From: Psychrobacter sp. P11G3
GTDB lineage: Bacteria > Pseudomonadota > Gammaproteobacteria > Pseudomonadales > Moraxellaceae
Length of the DNA stretch: 64,000 nucleotides
Assembly (NCBI RefSeq): GCF_001435845.1
Contig: NZ_CM003596.1
Span: forward strand, 3,023,298 to 3,087,297
Reading direction: 5' to 3'
The notes beneath the pieces were generated by a model. The model was not told the origin of the DNA. It saw only the letters and a program-made list of their open reading frames with translations, and did no database searches. The translations under genes were made by a program, and so were the position numbers. Below, piece after piece: positions 9,656 through 17,269 of this stretch (positions are counted from its first letter, which is position 1; every line of letters starts with the position of its first letter).

Positions 9656-10690
9656 ATGAATAATAGCCAGCAACTTCAAACGCGTCAAAATACTATTAAT
9701 CAGTTATTTGCAGCTCCCGTGCGTTTGCTCGCACCTATGGAGGGCTTGACCGATCCATTAATGCGCCAAATCTTAACCCAAATTGCGTCTGACTTGGGTC
9801 GTCCTTATGATTGGTCAGTCAGTGAGTTTATTCGCATCACTCAGCACGTCTTGCCTGCGCATGTGTTTTATAAATATGTGCCTGAGCTACATCATGATGC
9901 CAAAACAGCCTCTGGTACGCCCATTCATATACAGATTTTGGGTAGCGAAGCGCAGCTGATGGCAGAAAACGCCACTTATGCTTGCGAGCTTGGTGCACCT
10001 GCGATTGATATCAATTTTGGCTGTCCTGCAAAAACGGTCAATAGCCATCGTGGTGGTTCTGTATTGTTAGATGAACCTGAAACAATGTATCAGATTATCA
10101 GTGCCGTACGTCAAGCCGTTCCCGCTCACATACCAGTATCAGCTAAGATTCGCTTGGGCTATACCGATACCAGTCGCATGGATGATATTCGCGGCGCAAT
10201 TAACGATAGCGGCGCCGACTGGCTGACCATTCATGCACGCACTAAAACCCAAGGCTATAAGCCGCCTGCCTATTGGGACAAAATCCAGAGCTTTAATGCG
10301 CTCGATATTCCAGTCATTGCTAATGGAGAAATTTGGAACTTTGAGCATGCGCAAAATTGTATGACGCAAGCAGGTACACAGCATTTAATGTTAGGTCGCG
10401 GCGCAGTAACGCGTCCTGATTTAGTGGCACAGGTTGATAATGATACTAAAAACAGTACTGATAGCGTAGAGAATACGGCTACATTGTTATGGCAAGATTT
10501 GATCGCCCATCAAATTAAGTTTTTGGAAGGTGAGGCAAAGAACGATGTGGTATTGGTTGGGCGTTATAAACAGTGGTTAGGGATGCTCACCAAAGGCTAT
10601 GCTGAGGCGCAAACAGTATGGGAAAGTATCAAACGAGAAAAAAATAAAGCGGTGATTATTAGCGCCCTACAAGCAAGTGTACGAGATTAA
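9656..10690 (+). CDS. dusC: tRNA-dihydrouridine(16) synthase
   Basis: This flavoprotein reduces uridine to dihydrouridine in the D-loop of tRNA. It has the FMN-binding TIM-barrel signature LAPMEGLTDPLMR near the N-terminus, the catalytic-cysteine motif INFGCPAKTV (about residues 118-127), SAKIRLGY, the HARTKTQGY phosphate-binding region, IANGEIW and the LMLGRGAV motif, with the helical C-terminal tRNA-recognition domain after residue 250. APMEGLTD with VSEFIR places it in the DusC branch rather than DusA or DusB. The length of 344 residues is slightly above E. coli DusC (315). It stands alone after the helicase gene. Confidence 0.9.
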   Translation: MNNSQQLQTRQNTINQLFAAPVRLLAPMEGLTDPLMRQILTQIASDLGRPYDWSVSEFIRITQHVLPAHVFYKYVPELHHDAKTASGTPIHIQILGSEAQLMAENATYACELGAPAIDINFGCPAKTVNSHRGGSVLLDEPETMYQIISAVRQAVPAHIPVSAKIRLGYTDTSRMDDIRGAINDSGADWLTIHARTKTQGYKPPAYWDKIQSFNALDIPVIANGEIWNFEHAQNCMTQAGTQHLMLGRGAVTRPDLVAQVDNDTKNSTDSVENTATLLWQDLIAHQIKFLEGEAKNDVVLVGRYKQWLGMLTKGYAEAQTVWESIKREKNKAVIISALQASVRD

Positions 10691-10735
10691 TCACCTGCTT
10701 GTATTTGAGCGTTTTGGCGGTTACGGATATTTTTA

Positions 10736-11164
10736 CTAGACGCTGACTCGTATCGCTAAATAAAATAGCATCAGACAGCAGGCCATTGATAGTACCCAGA
10801 GGATAGAGCGGAACATTGCCAAATTAGTAATATACGCCACGCAAAAACCAATTCGTATCATCACATACAGCCAAGCCAACACGTTGATAATCGACTGCGG
10901 TACAAAGAACAACATAGCTACCAATACTGCCGCCAAAAACACTGGCAAGGTTTCATAACTGTTTTGCTGTGCTGCATTAGCACGTGCTGCCATGCCTGTC
11001 GCATTTTGAAAAAATTCGCGAGGATGTGCATTATTTCTGATTCTAAAGCCACCAGATACTTTCGCAACGATTGACACCGCCCATGGCAGTAGGCTTGCTA
11101 CCACCATGGCTAAAATGGCAGACGCCACTTTGTCAGTTACCAACTCAAAGAATGCACTTATCAT
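10736..11164 (-). CDS. MAPEG-family membrane protein
   Basis: The product (142 residues) has about four hydrophobic segments and fits the MAPEG family (membrane-associated proteins in eicosanoid and glutathione metabolism). The family-like region is FQNATGMAARANAAQQNSYETLPVFLAAVLVA, where the Arg/Asn/Glu pattern before the second helix is typical. Bacterial members are usually of unknown function; a glutathione-linked role is only suggested by family. It starts 11 bases after the stop of the OsmC-like gene and is probably co-transcribed with it, which gives a loose stress/detoxification context. Confidence 0.85.
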   Translation of the reverse strand: MISAFFELVTDKVASAILAMVVASLLPWAVSIVAKVSGGFRIRNNAHPREFFQNATGMAARANAAQQNSYETLPVFLAAVLVAMLFFVPQSIINVLAWLYVMIRIGFCVAYITNLAMFRSILWVLSMACCLMLFYLAIRVSV

Positions 11165-11175
11165 TATATAAGTTC

Positions 11176-11589
11176 CTAGCTTGCAACCACTTCGAAATCA
11201 TGGGTAATATTGACCCCACCTGCTACTAACATACGGCTGGCAGAGCAGTATTTTTCTGCTGATAACTGGATGGCTTTTTCGACTTGTTTTTCTTTGACCT
11301 CTTGACCAGTGACAATGAAATGCATATGAATATCGGTATAGACCGCTGGTACGGTTTCAGCGCGCTGGGCAGTTAGCTCACAACGTACATCCGTCACTGC
11401 TTGGCGTGATTTTTGTAAAATCTCTACGACATCATAACTGGCGCAACCACCTAGTCCTAACAAAATGAGCTCCATCGGGCTTGAGCCTTTCTCTTTATCA
11501 GCATCGATTTGTACATTATGTCCTGATGGTGACACACCCATAAAGGCTTTGTTCTCTTGCCATATGACGCTTGCTTTTGATTCTGACAT
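11176..11589 (-). CDS. OsmC/YhfA-like peroxiredoxin-family protein
   Basis: The 137-residue product is an OsmC-superfamily protein. The two conserved cysteines appear in GLGGCASYDVVEIL (about residue 53) and SAEKYCSASRML (about residue 115), with the family Gly-rich N-terminal segment SPMELILLGLGG. OsmC proteins reduce organic hydroperoxides with these cysteines; this member is closer to the YhfA type, whose physiological substrate is not settled. AAGGA precedes the ATG at 11589. It is followed immediately by the MAPEG gene. Confidence 0.9.
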   Translation of the reverse strand: MSESKASVIWQENKAFMGVSPSGHNVQIDADKEKGSSPMELILLGLGGCASYDVVEILQKSRQAVTDVRCELTAQRAETVPAVYTDIHMHFIVTGQEVKEKQVEKAIQLSAEKYCSASRMLVAGGVNITHDFEVVAS

Positions 11590-12064
11590 TGTAGATGTTC
11601 CTTATTTTAAATGGCGTATTGCCTATTATTATTGTGTGAATGATATATTGCCCAGCTAGTGTAGCATAAGCCAAAGCAAGATTTTATAGGCTCATTGTTT
11701 TGCTACTAGCTCACCAGTGAAATCTGTGCTTTTACCACTTTATACATATAGAAATAGTGGAGTTCGATAGTTTACTAAATAATCGTATGTTCATCCGCCT
11801 ATTACTACTCATCAACACTTGCCTAAAAATGCCGTATAAAAACCTACAAAAGTTTACTTATAAATAGTTGATTTTAAAAGGTAAAACTCGTGAAACATTT
11901 TATAGCAAAATACTGTTACACATTTCGCTTGTTTCTTGGTTTAATAACGGTAATGAATCTTGTTTTGAGCGGATATCGATAACAATCACCTTATAATAAT
12001 TACGATTGCTGTCACGGTTTCAAGTCAAAACAAGCTATTTTTAAACAAATTAAAAGGTTTAGTC
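11590..12064. other. Divergent intergenic region before rppH
   Basis: This AT-rich gap of 475 bases separates the OsmC gene (minus) from rppH (plus). A TATAAT at 11992-11997 could be the rppH -10 element, but no -35 box at the right spacing convinced me. No gene seen. Confidence 0.5.
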
Positions 12065-12583
12065 ATGATAGATGCAGACGGCTTTCGCGCCAACGTCGGC
12101 ATCATCTTGGCAAATACACAAGGGCAGGTTCTGTGGGCAAAACGTATTGGTCACAACGCTTGGCAATTTCCGCAGGGTGGTATCGACCGCGGGGAGACGC
12201 CGATGGATGCAATGTATCGCGAGCTCTGGGAAGAGGTCGGCTTACATCCGCGTCATGTAGACTTATTGGCAGTCACGCAAGACTGGTTGCGCTATCGTTT
12301 GCCAAAACGTTATGTACGTCATGGTCAGCATCCCTTATGTATTGGGCAAAAACAAAAATGGTTTTTGCTACGCTTAGATGAGCCAAATACTCAACATATC
12401 CGCTTTGATGAAGGGAAACCTGAATTTGACCATTGGCAATGGGTCAGCTACTGGTATCCACTCGGACAAGTAATTCACTTTAAACGAGGCGTTTATCGTC
12501 GTGCCTTGCAAGAATTGGTACGCGAACTCCCTCTGAAGCAAGAGCTGATCATTCCTGAGCAAAATAATCATCTGCTTATGTAA
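12065..12583 (+). CDS. rppH: RNA pyrophosphohydrolase
   Basis: RppH removes pyrophosphate from the 5' end of mRNA and so starts 5'-dependent decay. The 172-residue product begins [17 protein letters not shown], as the family does, and carries a complete Nudix box (GGIDRGETP followed by REL-x-EEVGL, residues about 38-60) with the metal-binding Glu residues. [10 protein letters not shown] and [11 protein letters not shown] are further RppH-specific segments. It is monocistronic and ends in a strong terminator shared with the convergent NRDE gene. Confidence 0.97.
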   Translation: MIDADGFRANVGIILANTQGQVLWAKRIGHNAWQFPQGGIDRGETPMDAMYRELWEEVGLHPRHVDLLAVTQDWLRYRLPKRYVRHGQHPLCIGQKQKWFLLRLDEPNTQHIRFDEGKPEFDHWQWVSYWYPLGQVIHFKRGVYRRALQELVRELPLKQELIIPEQNNHLLM

Positions 12584-12606
12584 TGAGTCACTCAATAGTA
12601 CAATGC

Positions 12607-12656
12607 AAAACACCCACGATAGTAGCTAGAATGTTAGCAATTACCGTGGGTGTTTT
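12607..12656. terminator. Bidirectional terminator between rppH and the NRDE gene
   Basis: A stem of about 12 bp (AAAACACCCACG with CGTGGGTGTTTT) with a 26-base loop lies between the convergent genes, with T runs at the 3' side on the plus strand and an A run on the other side. Confidence 0.85.
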
Positions 12657-12673
12657 TTATTATCTCTTAACGG

Positions 12674-13501
12674 TCACTTTGAATGACTATCAAACTCACG
12701 GCTAATAATATTCGCCGTGTAGTTTGCTCCCGTATCTCTCTCTTTGCGCAACGTTAAGATGCTTTGAGTGCGGGTACCATAAGTAGGTTTGCTAGTTTCA
12801 GTATCGCCAAAAGCGACAGGTTCAATATAAACAGACGATAACATCTGCTCCACTTCAAATGCCACGCCAGTCACAGGCAGTTTGTCTTCTGGTGCTTTGG
12901 TACTATCTGACAAGACATTAAAAGCCGCCACTTGCCAGTACGCAGGCGAGCTATCCTCTGCAATCAATGGCAGCACTTCTTGACGTAGTCGCCCGCGCAA
13001 CTGCTCTGTCTTAAACCAACTGTCCTCTGGTTGACCATTAGAGATAACATGTAGACCTGCATATAATGGCGTGGGTGCATGACCACGATTATTGACGATC
13101 ACAGCTTGCGCAGCGTCACCAATAATCAGATTAAAACCCGCATAATCCTGCAAATCAATCTGCCGTGCAAAATTCATCGGACTTAAAGTCCCTGTCAAGA
13201 ATTCAGTGACCAGCGCACCACGTGAGCGCTCATCACTGCTTGCCTGCACCCCATCACGAAAGTTCAACACCGCAGCCCAACGACCATTTTGTTCATAATA
13301 CTCTGCACTCTGCGCTGGTGACACTTGCTGATGAATGCCTAACCACGTGCCACCGCTTTGCTTATCGCGTCCAGCATAGATAGGTTGGTCAGACCACTGG
13401 TGGAGCGGCTCAGTTGGGCGCTGCAAAAACTCATCACGGTTAGACAGTAGTACTAGCGGTAACTCATCAAATAATTGCCAAGCAATAGCGACAATACACA
13501 T
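12674..13501 (-). CDS. NRDE (TANGO2-like) family protein
   Basis: The 275-residue product belongs to the NRDE family, named for the Asn-Arg-Asp-Glu motif that is seen at SNRDEFLQRPTEP near residue 20. The N-terminus MCIVAIAW places a cysteine at position 2, as in relatives, and GRDKQSGGTWLGI and NFRDG are further conserved blocks. The fold resembles N-terminal nucleophile hydrolases, but the bacterial function is not established; the eukaryotic homologue TANGO2 is linked to mitochondrial lipid and haem metabolism. AGGA lies five bases before the ATG. It follows the MuiA-family gene on the same strand after about 108 bases. Confidence 0.9.
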   Translation of the reverse strand: MCIVAIAWQLFDELPLVLLSNRDEFLQRPTEPLHQWSDQPIYAGRDKQSGGTWLGIHQQVSPAQSAEYYEQNGRWAAVLNFRDGVQASSDERSRGALVTEFLTGTLSPMNFARQIDLQDYAGFNLIIGDAAQAVIVNNRGHAPTPLYAGLHVISNGQPEDSWFKTEQLRGRLRQEVLPLIAEDSSPAYWQVAAFNVLSDSTKAPEDKLPVTGVAFEVEQMLSSVYIEPVAFGDTETSKPTYGTRTQSILTLRKERDTGANYTANIISREFDSHSK

Positions 13502-13609
13502 AGCTTTCCTTTTATAATAATTTTCGTTATGCGGGTAATTCTTAATAGAGGCAAAGATATTATTTCAGACTTTACCTATTAATAAGGTAGCACTTACAGG
13601 CAGTACTTA

Positions 13610-15262
13610 TTAATTGCCAGTCAGTAATTTATTGGCAGGATAACTAATTTGAGAGGTTGAACGTATTACTTGTGATTGCTTACTTGGTAAGTCAAACTCC
13701 CACGCTATCATGCCTTGATTGTCATTCCAATCTCGCTCAGTTACAGGCGGCGTATGCGTTACCGCAATTTTTAAACTATCGTCACGACTGATAGGCTCAC
13801 TGCCCAGTACTTGCAATCGTACGCTACGATTGTGCTGATTGGTAAACTGATATGCCTTGGTAGTCGTCAGTGTTTGCGTACGGTTTAGCACGCCTTTCTC
13901 ACCTTGCTTATCTTCATTGGTCAGCTCTTTTACGAGCATATTTGAATCACGACCAAATCCAATCCCCTGCTCTTTTAGTACTTGATAACTATAACGCGAC
14001 TGACCCACATAATTGTCATCACGGTACAGCTGTAGCGAACCATCGACCCAGTCCGGCGTCAAAAACGGCGCTGACGCATACCAGTAGGCAGCAGTCTCAA
14101 CACTTGGCGTACTGCGAATCCAGAGCTTACTATTACCTGCCTGCTCCCCAATCACTGTGCGTACCCGTCTCCCGTCACTCGGAATACTGACCAACTGCGG
14201 TAAACGATACTCGATAATGCCATTTTTATTTTGGCTACTAACGGTAAAATTAGGTAGCGGTGCCATAGCTGCCCCTGCTCCTTTATTATAAGCAGGCTCT
14301 TCCATCATAACAGGGGACGCATCCATCATAGGTAGCTCACGTCTTACTCGAGCATCTTCGCTCTCTTCATACAATGATAGACGTTGTACATACGGCAGTT
14401 GCCCCGTCGTACTTTGATTGGGATTAACGGTGCTGAGTGTCAGTGGTACGTTTGTCCAGTTCTCGCCAGTTTGCTGGGCGATAATCGCAGAAGCTGTGAT
14501 ACTTAACTGCTCACTGTTTGTGTTTAGGCGAGCTTGATATGCAGGCTCCCAACCTGCACCTTGCACTTGATAATGCAACTTAATACTACTTGGCGAGCGG
14601 CTTGCCGTACGTACACTCACCTGTGTCACCTTGTTAAAGGTCGATGTCGCGCTGCCTGCCATCAGTTGATTCAGTGCGTCTTGGGCACGCGCTTGTCGCT
14701 GTTGAATCTCTAAAATCCTTTGGTTAATACTGGTCGCTTGAGTTTCTATATCGCGGGCATTATTGGCAATCGTGCTGTCTGTATTGACTTGCGTGGCTTT
14801 GGTCAAATTCTGCAAGTAAGCCTTTGCTAATCGTGCCGCTTCTAATTCAGCATTGATATTGGCTAAGGTATTTTGCTGCGTCTGTACCTTGGCGTCACCT
14901 TGATACTGACACTGGGCTGCCTGCTCACCTGTCAGCTCTTCGATACTGACCTCCCCAACGTTGACACTACCTGTCGCTTGTACACTTAGACTTTCTTTAT
15001 CCATATAAGGTGACAGGCAGGAAAACACCACCGTTTGCTCACCGCTACCTGTGATAGGCAATGCGCGCGTCACGCTTGCCAGCCCCTGATAAATGGTCAC
15101 TTGCTCGACGCTACTGGTGGCCGCTTGTGCCGAAGACAATCCCAAAATGGCACTACTACTAAGTACAAATGGCAAGATAGTAAATCTAGTTATTTGATTA
15201 AGCGGCGGTAATACGCTGCCATGGCCTGTTGAGACAGGCGAATCCGTTAATTGTGCGTTCAT
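13610..15262 (-). CDS. MuiA-family (DUF4139/DUF4140) exported protein
   Basis: The 550-residue product resembles the mucoidy inhibitor MuiA family. A hydrophobic segment (about 25-48, ending SSAQAA) is probably a signal peptide. The N-terminal DUF4140-like domain (VEQVTIYQGLASVTRALPI) follows, then a Gln/Ala-rich coiled coil (about 140-210), then the C-terminal DUF4139 domain (KLHYQVQGAGWEPAYQARL, with WTNVPLTLSTVNPNQ), and a final WEFDLPSKQSQVI strand region. Family members affect capsule or mucoidy in a few bacteria; the biochemical function is unknown. AGGA lies seven bases before the ATG at 15262. It is divergent from urtA. Confidence 0.82.
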   Translation of the reverse strand: MNAQLTDSPVSTGHGSVLPPLNQITRFTILPFVLSSSAILGLSSAQAATSSVEQVTIYQGLASVTRALPITGSGEQTVVFSCLSPYMDKESLSVQATGSVNVGEVSIEELTGEQAAQCQYQGDAKVQTQQNTLANINAELEAARLAKAYLQNLTKATQVNTDSTIANNARDIETQATSINQRILEIQQRQARAQDALNQLMAGSATSTFNKVTQVSVRTASRSPSSIKLHYQVQGAGWEPAYQARLNTNSEQLSITASAIIAQQTGENWTNVPLTLSTVNPNQSTTGQLPYVQRLSLYEESEDARVRRELPMMDASPVMMEEPAYNKGAGAAMAPLPNFTVSSQNKNGIIEYRLPQLVSIPSDGRRVRTVIGEQAGNSKLWIRSTPSVETAAYWYASAPFLTPDWVDGSLQLYRDDNYVGQSRYSYQVLKEQGIGFGRDSNMLVKELTNEDKQGEKGVLNRTQTLTTTKAYQFTNQHNRSVRLQVLGSEPISRDDSLKIAVTHTPPVTERDWNDNQGMIAWEFDLPSKQSQVIRSTSQISYPANKLLTGN

Positions 15263-15374
15263 ACATCATTCCTTAGCAGTAAAATCCATCATGGCAGCCA
15301 CGCATTGGCTCAACGCGCAAAATAGTAACTATCTTAGAGATATTACCGTAGCCGTTTTGCAAGTCTTTGGCAAT

Positions 15375-15436
15375 AAATGCTTTTAGCAAACAGCATTTTT
15401 AGTAAACAGCATTTTTAGTAAATAGCGCCTTTATCG
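15375..15436. repeat. Short tandem repeat, 16-bp unit
   Basis: Two perfect copies of AACAGCATTTTTAGTA occupy 15389-15404 and 15405-15420, with degraded partial copies on both sides. It lies in the MuiA-urtA divergent region. Confidence 0.85.
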
Positions 15437-15488
15437 ATAAATCTCTTCATATGGTAGCTCTTCAATTTTAAAAATTTGGTTTTCTGTA

Positions 15489-15548
15489 TTGCACCATTTT
15501 TTTGTTCATCTCCCCTTTATGGTGCAATTTATTAACCATCCTGCACTA
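15489..15548 (+). promoter_or_regulatory. NtrC-like binding half-sites upstream of urtA
   Basis: TTGCACCAT (15489-15497) and ATGGTGCAA (15519-15527) form a perfect inverted repeat with starts 30 bases apart, and a third half-site TGCACTA lies at 15542-15548. The NtrC consensus is TGCACYA-N5-TGGTGCA. The sites lie about 90-150 bases upstream of the sigma-54 promoter, where an enhancer is expected. The half-sites match well but the spacing is not the classic N5, so NtrC is inferred. Confidence 0.6.
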
Positions 15549-15616
15549 AATTAATGAATATATTAATCAGAACTTAATTATTGCTCAATTATTACTCGAT
15601 TATTGGCTTTTTTAAC

Positions 15617-15633
15617 TTGGCACGGAACTTGAA
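15617..15633 (+). promoter_or_regulatory. Sigma-54 (RpoN) promoter of the urt operon
   Basis: TTGGCACGGAACTTGAA matches the consensus YTGGCACGRNNNTTGCW at every fixed position except the C of the -12 element, which is A here. The spacing between GG and the -12 G is exact. Transcription would begin near 15643, about 48 bases before urtA. Confidence 0.85.
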
Positions 15634-15690
15634 CTCTTAATAGGTGTTCAGGAACATTATTTTACCTTTTGTATTTATTAGGAGATGTCC

Positions 15691-17043
15691 ATGTTTTCGT
15701 TACCAATTTTAGCCAACACTCAAGTAGTAGACCCTCAATCACACGGAAAAATAAAATCACGTTTTTCGTTACTAGCGGTGGCCGTCGTTGGCAGCTTAAG
15801 TCTTATTGGTTGTCAAAAACCTGCCGAAACTGCAGCATCAACAGAGACTACAACTGAAACCAGCACAGAAACAACCACCGAGCCTGCTGCTGCTGGCGAC
15901 ACTATCAAAGTCGGCATACTACATTCGCTGTCTGGCACCATGGCCATCTCTGAAACCTCTCTAAAAGATACTGCATTGATGACGATTGATGAAATCAATG
16001 CCAATGGCGGCGTGCTCGGTAAGCAACTCGAACCAGTCGTCGTCGACCCTGCTTCTGATTGGCCATTATTCGCTGAAAAAGCACGTCAGCTACTCACTCA
16101 AGACAAAGTAGATGTCATCTTTGGCGGTTGGACATCGGTATCACGCAAATCCGTGTTGCCTGTGGTTGAAGAGTTAAACGGATTGATGTTCTATCCAGTG
16201 CAGTACGAAGGACAAGAGCAGTCAGAAAACATTTTTTACACTGGTGCGGCACCAAACCAGCAAGCTATTCCAGCGGTAGAGTATTTAATGAGTGAAGAAG
16301 GCGGCGGTGCAGAGCGCTTTGTGTTGTTAGGTACTGATTACGTCTATCCACGCACCACTAACCAGATTTTAAAGGCGTTTTTGAAATCGAAAGGTGTGGC
16401 TGATGCAGACATCATGGAAGAGTACACACCATTTGGTTTCAGCAATTATCAAACCATCGTATCTAACGTTAAAAAGTTCTCAACGGGCAAAAAGACCGCG
16501 GTTATCTCGACCATCAATGGCGACTCAAACGTTCCGTTCTATCGTGAACTAGCGAACCAAGGTATCAAAGCATCAGATATTCCAGTCATGGCATTCTCAG
16601 TCGGTGAAGAAGAGCTACGCGGTATCGATACCAGTCTGCTACAAGGGCATTTGGCGGCATGGAACTACTTTATGTCGATCAAAAACCCAACCAACAGTGC
16701 CTTCACCAAACGCTATAAGCAGTATGCATTGGACCAAAAACTACCGAATGCTGAAAAAGTCGTGACCAATGATCCAATGGAAGCTACTTATGTCGGTATC
16801 AACATGTGGAAGCAAGCTGTCGAAAAAGCAGGTACGACTGATGTAGATAAAGTACGTATTAGCATGGCGGGACAAACGTTCGACGCACCTTCTGGCTACA
16901 CGCTAAAAATGGATGAAGAAAACCATCATCTATGGAAGCCTGTCATGATTGGTCAAATTCGTGCCGATGGACATTTTGATACGATTTTCAAAACGCCCGA
17001 GGTCATCCAAGCCCAGCCATGGAGCGAGTACATTCCTAAATAA
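15691..17043 (+). CDS. urtA: Urea ABC transporter substrate-binding lipoprotein
   Basis: UrtA binds urea (and related short amides) for import. The product is about 450 residues. An N-terminal signal sequence ends in the lipobox LSLIGC (Cys about 41), so it should be a lipoprotein. A Thr/Glu-rich linker (residues about 50-66) is followed by the type I binding-protein fold starting IKVGILHSLSGTMAISE, the UrtA/AmiC-like opening; MLFYPVQYEGQE and AWNYFMSI are typical. The ATG at 15691 was chosen because AGGAG ends six bases before it, whereas the in-frame ATG at 15685 directly abuts the AGGAG. It is the first gene of urtABCDE under a sigma-54 promoter. No urease genes lie in this window. Confidence 0.95.
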   Translation: MFSLPILANTQVVDPQSHGKIKSRFSLLAVAVVGSLSLIGCQKPAETAASTETTTETSTETTTEPAAAGDTIKVGILHSLSGTMAISETSLKDTALMTIDEINANGGVLGKQLEPVVVDPASDWPLFAEKARQLLTQDKVDVIFGGWTSVSRKSVLPVVEELNGLMFYPVQYEGQEQSENIFYTGAAPNQQAIPAVEYLMSEEGGGAERFVLLGTDYVYPRTTNQILKAFLKSKGVADADIMEEYTPFGFSNYQTIVSNVKKFSTGKKTAVISTINGDSNVPFYRELANQGIKASDIPVMAFSVGEEELRGIDTSLLQGHLAAWNYFMSIKNPTNSAFTKRYKQYALDQKLPNAEKVVTNDPMEATYVGINMWKQAVEKAGTTDVDKVRISMAGQTFDAPSGYTLKMDEENHHLWKPVMIGQIRADGHFDTIFKTPEVIQAQPWSEYIPK

Positions 17044-17094
17044 CCTGTCCTACAAATAAAATGATACTGAAAATCACATGGATAGTAATTGAAT

Positions 17095-17142
17095 AGTAGG
17101 CGGATGGATAAACGACACTGATAACAATCCTAACGCCTACTT
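17095..17142 (+). terminator. Intercistronic hairpin between urtA and urtB
   Basis: An 8-bp stem (AGTAGGCG with CGCCTACT) with a loop of about 32 bases is followed by TTCATATTTTT. It could be a partial terminator or a 3' stabiliser that raises urtA over urtB-E. Confidence 0.55.
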
Positions 17143-17269
17143 TCATATTTTTCTCAACACTTATTCTCAACTTTTAAATAACGCCAAACCTTATCAACTC
17201 TTCTATCGCTTAATACGTTAAGTAGTAGTGGCTAAGGGTTTGTTGTCTGTGAAAAACAGGGAGCCGCAC

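Larger units (their letters stand above)
15263..15690. other. Divergent control region between the MuiA-family gene and urtA
   Basis: This region of 428 bases holds the 16-bp tandem repeat, the NtrC-like half-sites and the sigma-54 promoter described separately, and no gene. Confidence 0.8.

Noticed and set aside
15489-15548. CRP or Fur site upstream of urtA
   Set aside because: The half-sites match TGCACYA (NtrC) and lie at the right distance from a sigma-54 promoter; CRP (TGTGA) and Fur (GATAAT) patterns are not present.
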